Part shown: positions 7,820 through 15,691 of the stretch, piece after piece | Layout of the letters: every line of letters starts with the position of its first letter | Numbering within the stretch: the stretch's first letter is position 1 | Assembly: GCA_963768885.1 (NCBI GenBank) | Contig: CAVYJN010000004.1 | Location: forward strand, 10,857-74,856 | Length of the DNA stretch: 64,000 bases | Direction of reading: 5' to 3' | Origin: DASRIA01 sp963768885 | Lineage (GTDB): Bacteria > Actinomycetota > Thermoleophilia > Solirubrobacterales > JBBDJG01 | Translations under genes and position numbers: made by a program | Notes under the pieces: generated by a model | Databases searched by the model: none | What the model saw: only the letters and a program-made list of their open reading frames with translations | Told to the model about the DNA's origin: nothing

Positions 7820-9328
7820 TTACCCGAGAGACGCGGGCTCCGCGACGGCTGTCGCGGGAGATCCCACCGGCAGCTCGACCACGAAGTCGGCGCCGCCGCC
7901 GGGGGCGTTGCGGGCGCTCACCGAGCCGTTGTGCGCGGCCACGATCCCGGACACGATCGCAAGGCCGAGGCCGGCGCCGGCGCGGCCGCGCGTGCGACCC
8001 TTCTCGGCCCGCCAGAACCGCTCGAACAGCTCCTTCGAGTCGGTGGTCGGCAGGCCGGGACCGTGGTCGCGCACCTCGAGCGTGATGTCGTCGCCCTTCC
8101 GGGCCACGGTGACCTCGATCGGCGTTCCCGCGGGGGTGTGCACGAGCGCGTTGCGAAGCAGGTTGCCGAGCACCTGGCGAAGCTGGTGCGGATCGCCGAG
8201 CACGACGGCGGGCTCCGGGGCCCGGACGTCGATCTCGCGGTCGGGATCGGTGACGCGCGCGTCCTCCGCCGCGTCGCGGGCGAGCTGCGCGACGTCGACG
8301 TCCTCCCGGACGACGTCGCGGACCTCGTCCAGGCGCGCAAGCGTCAAGAGGTCCTCCACGAGCACTCCCATGCGCGCGGCCTCGCTCTCGATGCGGCGCA
8401 TCGCGTTCTCGGTGTCGGCTTCCTCGCGGGCCGCGCCGATGCGGAACAGCTCGGCGTAGCCGCGGATCGACGCAAGCGGCGTGCGCAGCTCGTGCGACGC
8501 GTCGGCGAGGAAGCGCCGCAGGCGGTTCTCGCTCGCCTCACGCTCGGCGAACGCCTGCTCGAGCCGGTCGAGCATCGCGTTCAGCGACATCCCGAGCCTG
8601 CCGACCTCCGTGTTCGGCGTCGCGGGGCTGACGCGCCGCGAAAGGTCCCCGGCCGCGATCGCCCCGGCCGTCTCGCCGATGCGGTCGAGCGGCCGCAGGC
8701 CCAGGCGCACGATCAGCCAGCTGAGCAGCGCGAGCGCGAGCAGGACGCCTCCGATCACGATCGCCTCCACGCGCAGCAGGCGGTCGAGCGTGCGGTTCAC
8801 CTCGGCCATCGGGACGGCGACGATCGTGATGCCCGGCTGGTCGCCCGTGTCCTCGGCGAGCACGCGGTACTCGAGGTCCCCGCCGCCGCTCGATCCGACG
8901 GTCACCACCTGGCCGGGCTGCAGGTCGCGCGGGATCTGGGGCGTCGCGAGGGATGCCTCGCCGTACGAGTTGACGACGTTGCCGAGCACGTTGCCGTTCG
9001 CGTCGCGGCGCTGGCCGTAGGTCCCCGGAGGGAGGTTCACCGCCGCGCCGGGCCCGCCACCCGGCCCGCCGCGACCGCCTTCGCCGGGCGGCGGCCCGCC
9101 CTCACCGGGGCCGCGGTCGATTCCCGCGCGATCGCCGTCGTAGCCCGGTGCGTTGGCGCCCTGATCGTCGAGCTGGTGGGAGATGCTCGGCAGCGCTGCG
9201 CGCGCCTGCTGGTCCACGCGGTCCTCGAGGAAGGACTTCTGCTCCGCATAGGTCACGGCACCCGCGACGAGCAATCCGAGTGCGGCGAGCGCGAGCAGGC
9301 CCAGCAGCAGTCGCGCACGCAGCGACAT
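7820..9328 (-). CDS. Sensor histidine kinase (HAMP-HisKA-HATPase)
   Basis: A 502-residue membrane kinase. An N-terminal helix (residues 1-28) and a second helix at about 190-212 bracket an extracytoplasmic domain with a Gly/Pro-rich loop. HAMP follows, then a HisKA H-box DASHELRTPLAS with the phospho-accepting His, and an ATPase domain with N box (NLLRNALVH), G1 (DHGPGLP) and G2 (GAGLGLAI). All catalytic boxes are intact. It autophosphorylates and passes phosphate to the regulator encoded one base upstream. The next gene downstream encodes a secreted PepSY-like protein, an arrangement known for envelope-sensing systems. The signal is unknown. Confidence 0.95.
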   Translation of the reverse strand: MSLRARLLLGLLALAALGLLVAGAVTYAEQKSFLEDRVDQQARAALPSISHQLDDQGANAPGYDGDRAGIDRGPGEGGPPPGEGGRGGPGGGPGAAVNLPPGTYGQRRDANGNVLGNVVNSYGEASLATPQIPRDLQPGQVVTVGSSGGGDLEYRVLAEDTGDQPGITIVAVPMAEVNRTLDRLLRVEAIVIGGVLLALALLSWLIVRLGLRPLDRIGETAGAIAAGDLSRRVSPATPNTEVGRLGMSLNAMLDRLEQAFAEREASENRLRRFLADASHELRTPLASIRGYAELFRIGAAREEADTENAMRRIESEAARMGVLVEDLLTLARLDEVRDVVREDVDVAQLARDAAEDARVTDPDREIDVRAPEPAVVLGDPHQLRQVLGNLLRNALVHTPAGTPIEVTVARKGDDITLEVRDHGPGLPTTDSKELFERFWRAEKGRTRGRAGAGLGLAIVSGIVAAHNGSVSARNAPGGGADFVVELPVGSPATAVAEPASLG

Positions 9329-9329
9329 G

Positions 9330-10031
9330 TCAGTCCCTTGCTGCGCGCAGCGCGTATCCGACTCCGCGCACCGTGTGGATCAGCTGGGAGCCGTGCGGCT
9401 TGAGCTTTCGGCGCAGGTAGCTGATGTAGGTCTCGAGCACGCGCGCGTCGCCCCCGAAGTCGTAGTCCCAGACGTGATCGAGGATCTGGCTGCGCGTCAG
9501 CACGCGGCGGGGGTTCAGCATCATGTAGTGCAGCAGGCGGTACTCGGTCGCGCTGAGCTCGACCGCCTTGCCCGCGCGAGTCACCTCACGTGTCTCCTCG
9601 TCGAGCTCGAGGTCCTCGAACACGAGCCTTCCCGAGTCCGGCTCGCTCAGCCCTGCCCGGCGCAGGATCGTCCGGATGCGGGCGACCAGCTCCTCGAGGC
9701 TGAAGGGCTTCGTGACGTAGTCGTCTCCGCCCATCGTCAGGCCACGGACCTTGTCCTCGGTCGCGTCGCGCGCGGTCAGGAAGATGATCGGGACCTGCGC
9801 GCGCTGCGCGCCGAGGCGCCGCGCGACCTCGAAGCCCTCCATGTCGGGGAGCATGATGTCGAGCACGATCAGGTGCGGCTTGAAGTCGGCCACGGCTCGC
9901 AGCGCGCCGCGCCCGTCGGCGGCCGTCTCGACCTCGAATCCCTGGTAGCGCAGGGCCATCGCCACGACCTCCGCGATGTTCGGCTCGTCGTCGACGACGA
10001 GGATGCGGTGGCTCGGCCCGTTCGAGTTCAT
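9330..10031 (-). CDS. OmpR/PhoB-family response regulator
   Basis: A 233-residue regulator. The receiver domain carries VVDDEPN, phospho-acceptor Asp58 in LIVLDIMLPD, and the conserved Lys in DDYVTKPF. The C-terminal winged helix ends with ARVLETYISYLRRKL and HTVRGVGY, typical of OmpR/PhoB. The ATG at 10031 is chosen because the receiver fold begins right after it; the frame stays open much further only because the opposite strand is GC-rich coding. Its stop is one base from the kinase start, so both come from one transcript. Confidence 0.95.
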   Translation of the reverse strand: MNSNGPSHRILVVDDEPNIAEVVAMALRYQGFEVETAADGRGALRAVADFKPHLIVLDIMLPDMEGFEVARRLGAQRAQVPIIFLTARDATEDKVRGLTMGGDDYVTKPFSLEELVARIRTILRRAGLSEPDSGRLVFEDLELDEETREVTRAGKAVELSATEYRLLHYMMLNPRRVLTRSQILDHVWDYDFGGDARVLETYISYLRRKLKPHGSQLIHTVRGVGYALRAARD

Positions 10032-10106
10032 GTCGCAATTGTCGTCGCGGACCCTGTGAGTTTGCTGAGAGCCTTGAGGGCATCCCTTCAGCCATACTCC
10101 GCTGCA

Positions 10107-10985
10107 GTGTCGACTTCTACCGAGACCGCCAAGGTCACCCTCAGGGAGGCCAAGCCGGAGGACGCGCAGGCCTGCGCGCAGATCGTGTACGAGGCGTTCG
10201 CCGCCATCCACGACCATCACCGGTTCCCGCGCGACTTCCCCGTGCCGGATGCGGCGGTGGGCATGATGAGCGCGTGGGTCCCGCATCCCGGCGTGTGGGG
10301 CGTGGTCGCCGAGGTCGACGGTCGCATCGTGGGCTCGAACTTCCTGGACGAACGTGACCCGATCCGCGGCGTCGGGCCCATCACGGTCGACCCCTCGGGC
10401 CAGAACTCCGGTGTCGGCCGCAAGCTCATGGAGGCCGTGCTCGAGCGCGGGCAGGACGCTCCCGGCATCCGGCTCGTGCAGGACGGCTTCCACATGCGCT
10501 CGCTCTCGCTCTACCGTTCGCTCGGCTTCGACGTCACGGACTCGTGCGTCGTGATGAGCGGGAAGCCGCGCAGCGGGCCTGTCGAGGGCGTGGAGGTGCG
10601 CCCGCTGGCCGAGCAGGACATCGCGGATTGCGAGGCTCTCTGCAAGGAGGTGCACGGGTTCGCCCGCACGGGTGCGCTGCGCGACGCCACGCAGTTCTTC
10701 GAGCCGGTCGTCGCGATCAGGGACGGGCGGATCGCGGCGTACGCCACGACCGTGAGCTTCTGGCAGATGGGGTACGGCGTGGCTGTCGACGAAGACGCGA
10801 TGAAGGCCATGCTGCTGGGTGCGGCGAAGGGGGACGAGCCCGTGGCGCTGCTGGTGCCGCTGCGGTCGGGCCTGCACGGCTGGGCGCTCGAGGAGGGGAT
10901 GCGCGCGGTGAAGCCGATGAACGTGATGGCCCGCGGCGAGTATCGGGAGCCGCGCGGGTCCTATTTCCCGTCCGTGCTCTACTAA
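10107..10985 (+). CDS. GNAT-family N-acetyltransferase (tandem GNAT)
   Basis: A 292-residue protein starting at the GTG at 10107, where similarity to GNAT enzymes begins (VTLREAKPEDAQACAQIVYEAF). The acetyl-CoA loop is in GPITVDPSGQNSGVGRKLMEAVL, a variant of Q/RxxGxG/A, and LYRSLGFDV is typical of the fourth GNAT motif. A second, divergent GNAT-like half starts near residue 160 (VEVRPLAEQDIADCEALCKE). Tandem GNATs commonly have one active and one structural half. The substrate is unknown. No clear Shine-Dalgarno is seen. It is divergent from the response regulator, separated by 75 bases. Confidence 0.85.
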   Translation: MSTSTETAKVTLREAKPEDAQACAQIVYEAFAAIHDHHRFPRDFPVPDAAVGMMSAWVPHPGVWGVVAEVDGRIVGSNFLDERDPIRGVGPITVDPSGQNSGVGRKLMEAVLERGQDAPGIRLVQDGFHMRSLSLYRSLGFDVTDSCVVMSGKPRSGPVEGVEVRPLAEQDIADCEALCKEVHGFARTGALRDATQFFEPVVAIRDGRIAAYATTVSFWQMGYGVAVDEDAMKAMLLGAAKGDEPVALLVPLRSGLHGWALEEGMRAVKPMNVMARGEYREPRGSYFPSVLY

Positions 10986-10996
10986 GCACTAGGCTA

Positions 10997-11272
10997 GTGC
11001 GCGTGGAAGAAGACGAGATCCGCGCCCTGCTGAAGCGGTTGGCACGTCCTCATGCGTCGGGTGGAGTGGTGATCGAGCGCGCCGCGATACTCGCCGAGGG
11101 AGCGCACTTCACGGAGATCATGAACTGGGTCATGGCCCACGGCGGCGAGGCCGAGGCCGCGGTAGTCGCTCCGGCCGGCGGCGGCCTGCACGGGTCGCGC
11201 ATCACCGACGGCGGATTCGCGGAGCCCCGGACGCCGCTTCGCTTCGTGCTGCCGCCCGGCGCGCTGGGCTAG
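10997..11272 (+). CDS. Small conserved-looking hypothetical protein
   Basis: A product of 91 residues from the GTG at 10997, or 89 from the GTG at 11003. The N-terminal half is an amphipathic helix (EEDEIRALLKRLARPH) followed by VVIERAAILAEG and a Gly-rich beta-like region (APAGGGLHG). There is no signal peptide. It lies 11 bases after the GNAT gene, so the two are probably cotranscribed. Function unknown. Confidence 0.6.
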   Translation: MRVEEDEIRALLKRLARPHASGGVVIERAAILAEGAHFTEIMNWVMAHGGEAEAAVVAPAGGGLHGSRITDGGFAEPRTPLRFVLPPGALG

Positions 11273-11280
11273 GCAGGGCT

Positions 11281-12639
11281 TCAGCGCGCGAGGACCTCGC
11301 CGGCCGCGCGCTCGCCCGCCTCGATCGCGCCGTCCATGTAACCGTTCCACTCGGTCGCCGTGTCGGTGCCCGCCCAGTGCACGAGGCCCTCGGGGCGGCG
11401 CAGCACGTGCCCGTAGCGGCCGAGCGTTCCGGGCCCCATCAGCCCGACCGGTCCGCCGCGGCTGTAGGGCTCCGCGGTCCAGTCGCATTCTGCGTAGGCG
11501 GTCCACGTCGCGGCGCGTGGGCCGAACATCTCGACGAGCGTGTTGCGCACGGCGGACTTGCGCGTCAGGAGGTCGAGGCGCGCGTAGCGCTCGACCGCCG
11601 CTCCGGTGATGAAGCACGCGAGCACCCCTCCGGGCCCTCCGTGGTCGGTCGCGTCGACGACCATCTGGAGGGGCCCCGTGTCCGCGTACGCGATGCCCGA
11701 CAGCCCGCCGTCGCGCCACCACGGTCGGTCGTACGCGACCGCCACTTTCATGTACGCGCCCATCGGCATGCGCTGCGCGAGCGCGTCCCTGTCGGCCGAC
11801 AGGTGCCTGCCCCAGTGCCAGCGCCCCGCAAGCACCGGTGACACGGCGACGATCGCGTGACGGGCGCGGATCGTCCCGGTCGCGGCGTGCAGCACGACCT
11901 CGTCGCCCTGGTGCTCGACGGCCGTCACGGCGCTGTGCATGCGCAGGGTGGCGCCGAGGCTCTCCGCCAGGCGGTCGCAGATCTGCTGGCTGCCGCCGAC
12001 GAAGTGGTCCTGCTGCGCTCCGCCCTCGAACTCGGTGAGCGACTCGAGGCCGCCGCCCGACTGGAGATAGAACAGGAAATAGAGGAACGACAGCTCTTCG
12101 GGCTCGGCCCCGAGGACCAGCTCGGTCGTGAGGGACAGGAACATCCGGGCGTCCCTGGTCCGCAGGTTGCGCCGGGCGAAGGCCTCGACGGTCTCCGAGT
12201 CGCGTCCCCCACCCGCCGCGAGCAGCCACGGTTGGTCGACTCGCACCTGGCGGCGCAGGTGCTCGAGCTTCAGCTGCGCCACGCCCAGCTCGGCGAGCGC
12301 CAGCGGTGACAACGGCGGGATCGAGCCCTTGAAGGTGCGCCGCCGCCCACGCGACAGCAGCACCGACTTGCCCTCGAGATGCTGGCGCCGGGTCCGCACG
12401 CCGAGCTCGCGGGCGAGCGCGGCGATGCGGTCCTGCGTCGGCCCGATCCAGTGTGCGCCGAGATCGACGCGGTGTCCGCCGACGCTCTCGGTCCACATCT
12501 TCCCGCCGGCGCGGTTGCGTGCTTCGAGGACGACCACGGAGCGACCGGCCGCGCGCAGTCGATGCGCCGCGGTCAGTCCGCTCAGGCCGGCGCCGACGAC
12601 GGCGACGTCGACCTGCTCCTGGGCTCCGGGCTCGACCAT
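11281..12639 (-). CDS. Flavin-containing amine oxidase
   Basis: A 452-residue flavoenzyme. The N-terminal FAD-binding motif VVGAGLSGLTAAHRLRAAG is followed by an acidic residue in VLEARNRAGGK and by LGAHWIGPTQ, all hallmarks of the monoamine oxidase superfamily. The C-terminal FAD signature GTDTATEWNGYMDGAIEAGE is present. The length is typical of monoamine oxidase or putrescine oxidase. It probably oxidises a primary amine to an aldehyde with release of ammonia and hydrogen peroxide. The substrate is not deducible. No operon partners: it converges on the small gene at 11272 and diverges from the exported protein at 12775. Confidence 0.92.
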   Translation of the reverse strand: MVEPGAQEQVDVAVVGAGLSGLTAAHRLRAAGRSVVVLEARNRAGGKMWTESVGGHRVDLGAHWIGPTQDRIAALARELGVRTRRQHLEGKSVLLSRGRRRTFKGSIPPLSPLALAELGVAQLKLEHLRRQVRVDQPWLLAAGGGRDSETVEAFARRNLRTRDARMFLSLTTELVLGAEPEELSFLYFLFYLQSGGGLESLTEFEGGAQQDHFVGGSQQICDRLAESLGATLRMHSAVTAVEHQGDEVVLHAATGTIRARHAIVAVSPVLAGRWHWGRHLSADRDALAQRMPMGAYMKVAVAYDRPWWRDGGLSGIAYADTGPLQMVVDATDHGGPGGVLACFITGAAVERYARLDLLTRKSAVRNTLVEMFGPRAATWTAYAECDWTAEPYSRGGPVGLMGPGTLGRYGHVLRRPEGLVHWAGTDTATEWNGYMDGAIEAGERAAGEVLAR

Positions 12640-12727
12640 GGGCTCGCAAAGCTAGCGAGTCGGCTGCCGATCCGGCACCGAAAGATTTAATGGCGCGCTT
12701 CGCCGCGCTCGACTAGGTTCGCCACGA

Positions 12728-12748
12728 ACCGGCAGATGAGGTGCCGGT
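12728..12748 (+). other. Hairpin in the leader of the Tat-type protein gene
   Basis: An inverted repeat ACCGGCA/TGCCGGT with a 7-base GATGAGG loop, followed by CTTTC, 26 bases before the GTG start. It could be a leader structure. No function is assigned. Confidence 0.4.
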
Positions 12749-12774
12749 CTTTCGCAGCAACGGAGTGTGGATTC

Positions 12775-14436
12775 GTGGTGCAGGGAACGCACCGTCGGGG
12801 TGTCGCTGACACCCGGCGTTCGGTGCTCGGCAAAGCTGGGCTCTTTGCCGGCGGAGTGGCCGCCGTGCTCCTCCATGGTTCGGAACGAGCTGTCGCGCAG
12901 ACGATCGCCGAGACGACGGACATCGCGCCGCCGGCGGGCGACACGGCGCTCAGGCTGAGGCCGTCCGGCTCGGTGTCGCCGTCGACGTCGGCGGGGGGAG
13001 CGCTCAACCTCGACAACTCGGCGTCCCGCGGCGCCGGCGCGGTGCTCTATTCCAACCAGGGTGCGGACGCGCTCGGGCGCCTCCTGGTCGTGAACCAGGC
13101 CAATCCCGCGAACCCGCAGCACGCCGTTCGCATTCAGAACTCCGGCACGTCGCACACCGTCTCGATCCTTCACGACCCGGCCGCGGGGGCAGGCGACCCG
13201 AGCGCCGAGGCGGTGGACATCGTGTCCACGAACCCGCTCGACACCACGCTCGGCGTGGAGGGCCGCGAGCAGGGCAGGGGCACCGTCAAGATCACGCACG
13301 AGAAGCCGAACGCGGCCGACGCCAATGCGTCCGCCGTCTCGATCGCGCTGCTCGGCGCGGGGACCGCGTGCCAGGGGATCTTCATCGGGAACGATGCCGG
13401 CAATCCGACCACGGGCAAGCTGCTCAACATCCGCAACGGTGGCCCCGGCACCGATCGGCTGGTGCTGACCGCCGACGGCAAGCTGCGGCTGCCGGTAGCG
13501 GGCCCGCTCGGCGGGCTGGCGATCGGGCCGGACACGAGCCTCCACCGCTCGGCCGAAGGGGTGCTGGCCACGGACGCCAGGCTGGCCGTGGCGAACGGCG
13601 TCGTCCTGACGGACGTCGACCAGGCGGTGGCCGACCGCACCTACGCGGTCGCCGAGGTTCCGGCTTCGACGACGGTCGCGCTCGGCGCCGGCGGTGGCAT
13701 GCGGGGGCTCGGCGTGGCCGCCACGATCTCGGTCAGCGGGACCCTCGCGCCGACGGCGCTCTCGATGTTCACCCTCTGCAGCTCCGTCGTTCCCGCCGGG
13801 GTCACGAACCTCAACTCGGTCGAGGTCTACAAGAGCAACCCGCGGATCTACGGGCTCCCGGGCGCGGCCGGCGGCGTCTCGGCGTCGACGTTCTCGAGCT
13901 TTCAACATCAGTTGCGCCTCCAGCCGGTCGACGGGGGGACCGCCTCGATTACGCGCGTATACGGCTTCTACATGCCTCCGGACGTCAACTCGGTGGGTGC
14001 GGGCTGGACCGTCCCCAACTATTCGGCGATCCGGATCGAGGTGCCCGGCGGGACGGGCGAGATCACGCAGTTGGCGGGGGTCGACATCCGGGACTTCAAG
14101 GACCGCGCGGCCGTCAACTACTCCCTGCGCTCGATCGGCAAGGGCGTTCACATGCGCCACTCGGGCGGCGTGAGCCTCGGCGCGCAGGCGACGCCCGACA
14201 CGCTCCTGCACCTGCACGGCAACGCACGCGCGCACGGTTCGCTGACCGTCGAGTCGGAGTCGTCCAACCCACCGGACCCGGCGTCAGGGTCGCAGGCCCG
14301 CCTCTACGTCAAGGACGGCAAGCTCGTGATCCAATGGAACCGCAGCGGCACGACCCTCTACACGACGATCCGGCTCGACAGCCCAGGCCCGTACCCCGCG
14401 AGCCCGGCCGTGACGACCGACACGGTCGCGCCCTGA
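12775..14436 (+). CDS. Exported fibre-like protein, Tat-type signal
   Basis: About 553 residues from the GTG at 12775, with GGAG 9 bases upstream. The N-terminus has a twin-arginine segment TRRSVLGKAGLFAGGVAAVLL, close to the Tat consensus though Phe is replaced by Val. The mature protein is rich in Gly, Ala, Thr and Asn and has motifs of phage tail-fibre and appendage-like proteins: ALNLDNSASRGAGAVLYSN, VRIQNSGTSHTVSI, KLLNIRNGGPGTDRLVLTADG. It ends in a beta-rich tip (ARLYVKDGKLVIQWNRSG). The layout suggests a folded trimeric or beta-helical surface fibre. No phage genes surround it, so it is probably a cell-surface protein. Function unknown. Confidence 0.7.
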   Translation: MVQGTHRRGVADTRRSVLGKAGLFAGGVAAVLLHGSERAVAQTIAETTDIAPPAGDTALRLRPSGSVSPSTSAGGALNLDNSASRGAGAVLYSNQGADALGRLLVVNQANPANPQHAVRIQNSGTSHTVSILHDPAAGAGDPSAEAVDIVSTNPLDTTLGVEGREQGRGTVKITHEKPNAADANASAVSIALLGAGTACQGIFIGNDAGNPTTGKLLNIRNGGPGTDRLVLTADGKLRLPVAGPLGGLAIGPDTSLHRSAEGVLATDARLAVANGVVLTDVDQAVADRTYAVAEVPASTTVALGAGGGMRGLGVAATISVSGTLAPTALSMFTLCSSVVPAGVTNLNSVEVYKSNPRIYGLPGAAGGVSASTFSSFQHQLRLQPVDGGTASITRVYGFYMPPDVNSVGAGWTVPNYSAIRIEVPGGTGEITQLAGVDIRDFKDRAAVNYSLRSIGKGVHMRHSGGVSLGAQATPDTLLHLHGNARAHGSLTVESESSNPPDPASGSQARLYVKDGKLVIQWNRSGTTLYTTIRLDSPGPYPASPAVTTDTVAP

Positions 14437-14449
14437 AGCAGCGGCCCGG

Positions 14450-15085
14450 TTAGTCGTCGTCCCGCGGGGGCGGGCGGAAGACGATCCGCTTCAGCTCCCC
14501 GAGCGATCCGCCGCCGAGGCGCATCGCCGTCTGGAAGCCCTCGGCCCCGAGCTCGCCCGCGTCGAGGCGGCGGCGCAGCTCGTTCAGCGCGGAGCGGTGC
14601 TCCTCGCCGATCCCCTCGCGGCTCGCGTCGATCAGGATCAGGTGCCGTGGACGGCGAAAACGTGCCGCCATCCGCACGTAGCGCTCGCGCTCCTCGGGGT
14701 CGAAGCCCTCGAGGCCGAGCGCCACGGTGTCGTTGCCCTCGAGCCGTTTGAGCACGGCGGCCTCGAGGACTTCCCGGGCACGCCCGTCGATGTCCTCCTC
14801 GGCCACCTGTCCGGCCAGCAGGCCGCGCACCCGGTCGAGGGTCATGAGGGTCGCGCGGTTGTCGAGGCGCTCGGCGAGGCGATCGCGCTCGGCCGGCGAA
14901 GGTGCGGCGATCATCAGCAGGCTCCCCGGGGAGTAGCGGATCTCGGTCGCGGGCTTCAGCACCCGGCACCGGACCGAGATGTTGGGCGGGCGCTGGACCC
15001 CGTCGCGGCGCGGGCGGTCGGAGGACCATCCGCCGCGCTCGTCCTCGGGAATCTTGACGCTGCGGGTCTGGGGTTGCTCTGCCAT
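14450..15085 (-). CDS. PNK-kinase-like protein lacking Walker A (uncharacterised)
   Basis: About 211 residues from the ATG at 15085, preceded by GGGAGGA; the frame is open to 15166 with poorer starts. The body resembles the P-loop kinase half of bacterial PnkP-type proteins: a first strand (GSLLMIAAPSPAERDRLAERL), ATLMTLDRVRGLLAGQ where the real kinases read their loop, and a later RPRHLILIDASREG segment. The GxxGxGKS/T Walker A motif is replaced by APSPAER, so phosphate binding is doubtful. A degenerate or structural homologue is an inference. The C-terminus is Arg/Pro-rich. It is a single gene. Confidence 0.6.
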   Translation of the reverse strand: MAEQPQTRSVKIPEDERGGWSSDRPRRDGVQRPPNISVRCRVLKPATEIRYSPGSLLMIAAPSPAERDRLAERLDNRATLMTLDRVRGLLAGQVAEEDIDGRAREVLEAAVLKRLEGNDTVALGLEGFDPEERERYVRMAARFRRPRHLILIDASREGIGEEHRSALNELRRRLDAGELGAEGFQTAMRLGGGSLGELKRIVFRPPPRDDD

Positions 15086-15114
15086 CGGACACATCCTCCC
15101 TGATTCGACCGACG

Positions 15115-15579
15115 TTGAGCATCCAGGCCTGCGATCTTGCACCGGTGCGAAGAGCTCGAAGAGCATCGACGCGGGCGGCCGCGACGGGGCTGCTCGCGAT
15201 CGGGGCGTTGCACGTGGTCTGGGCGACGGGATCGTCTTGGCCGATGGGCAGCAGGCGGCTGCTGAGCGATGCCGTGGTCGGGAGCGCGGAGGATCGGGTG
15301 CCGTCGGTCGCTGCCTGCCTGTCGGTGGCGGGACTGCTCGGGGTCGCCGCCGCGCTCGTAGACGGACGCCCGCGCGGCCTGCCCCTGGTCAGCCGGGCCG
15401 GTGCGGCCGGAGTGGTCGCAACGCTGGGCGCGCGAGGCGCCCTCGGACTCGCGGGGCGCACCGACGTGCTCTCACCCGGCTCGGTCTCCGAGCGCTTTCG
15501 CCGCAACGACCGGCGGATCTACTCGCCGCTCTGCCTGACGCTCGCCGCGCTCGCCGCGCCTGCCGCGAGTGGGCGTTGA
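15115..15579 (+). CDS. DUF3995-like four-helix membrane protein
   Basis: About 154 residues from the TTG at 15115; the start is uncertain because the first 20 residues are basic and unstructured. Four hydrophobic segments are visible, the first being TGLLAIGALHVVWATGSSWP, which matches the opening of the DUF3995 family, and later AACLSVAGLLGVAAALVDG. The last helix (LTLAALAAPAA) ends at the C-terminus. It is a small integral membrane protein, transcribed divergently from the PNK-like gene with 29 bases between them. Function unknown. Confidence 0.65.
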   Translation: MSIQACDLAPVRRARRASTRAAATGLLAIGALHVVWATGSSWPMGSRRLLSDAVVGSAEDRVPSVAACLSVAGLLGVAAALVDGRPRGLPLVSRAGAAGVVATLGARGALGLAGRTDVLSPGSVSERFRRNDRRIYSPLCLTLAALAAPAASGR

Positions 15580-15691
15580 GGCTCGCCCACCCTTGACCCG
15601 CGCGGGTGCGGGTGGCTAGGGTCGCGCTTACGGGCGGCTCGGATTTCGAGCCATGGGTACCTGATCCAGGGAGCGGGGCACGGAGGCATAC

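Noticed and set aside
11300..12640. Genes on the strand opposite the amine oxidase
   Set aside because: Long open frames there are expected from high GC third-position bias; they have no start signals or family motifs.
12775..14436. Prophage tail-fibre gene
   Set aside because: No integrase, capsid or other phage genes are nearby.
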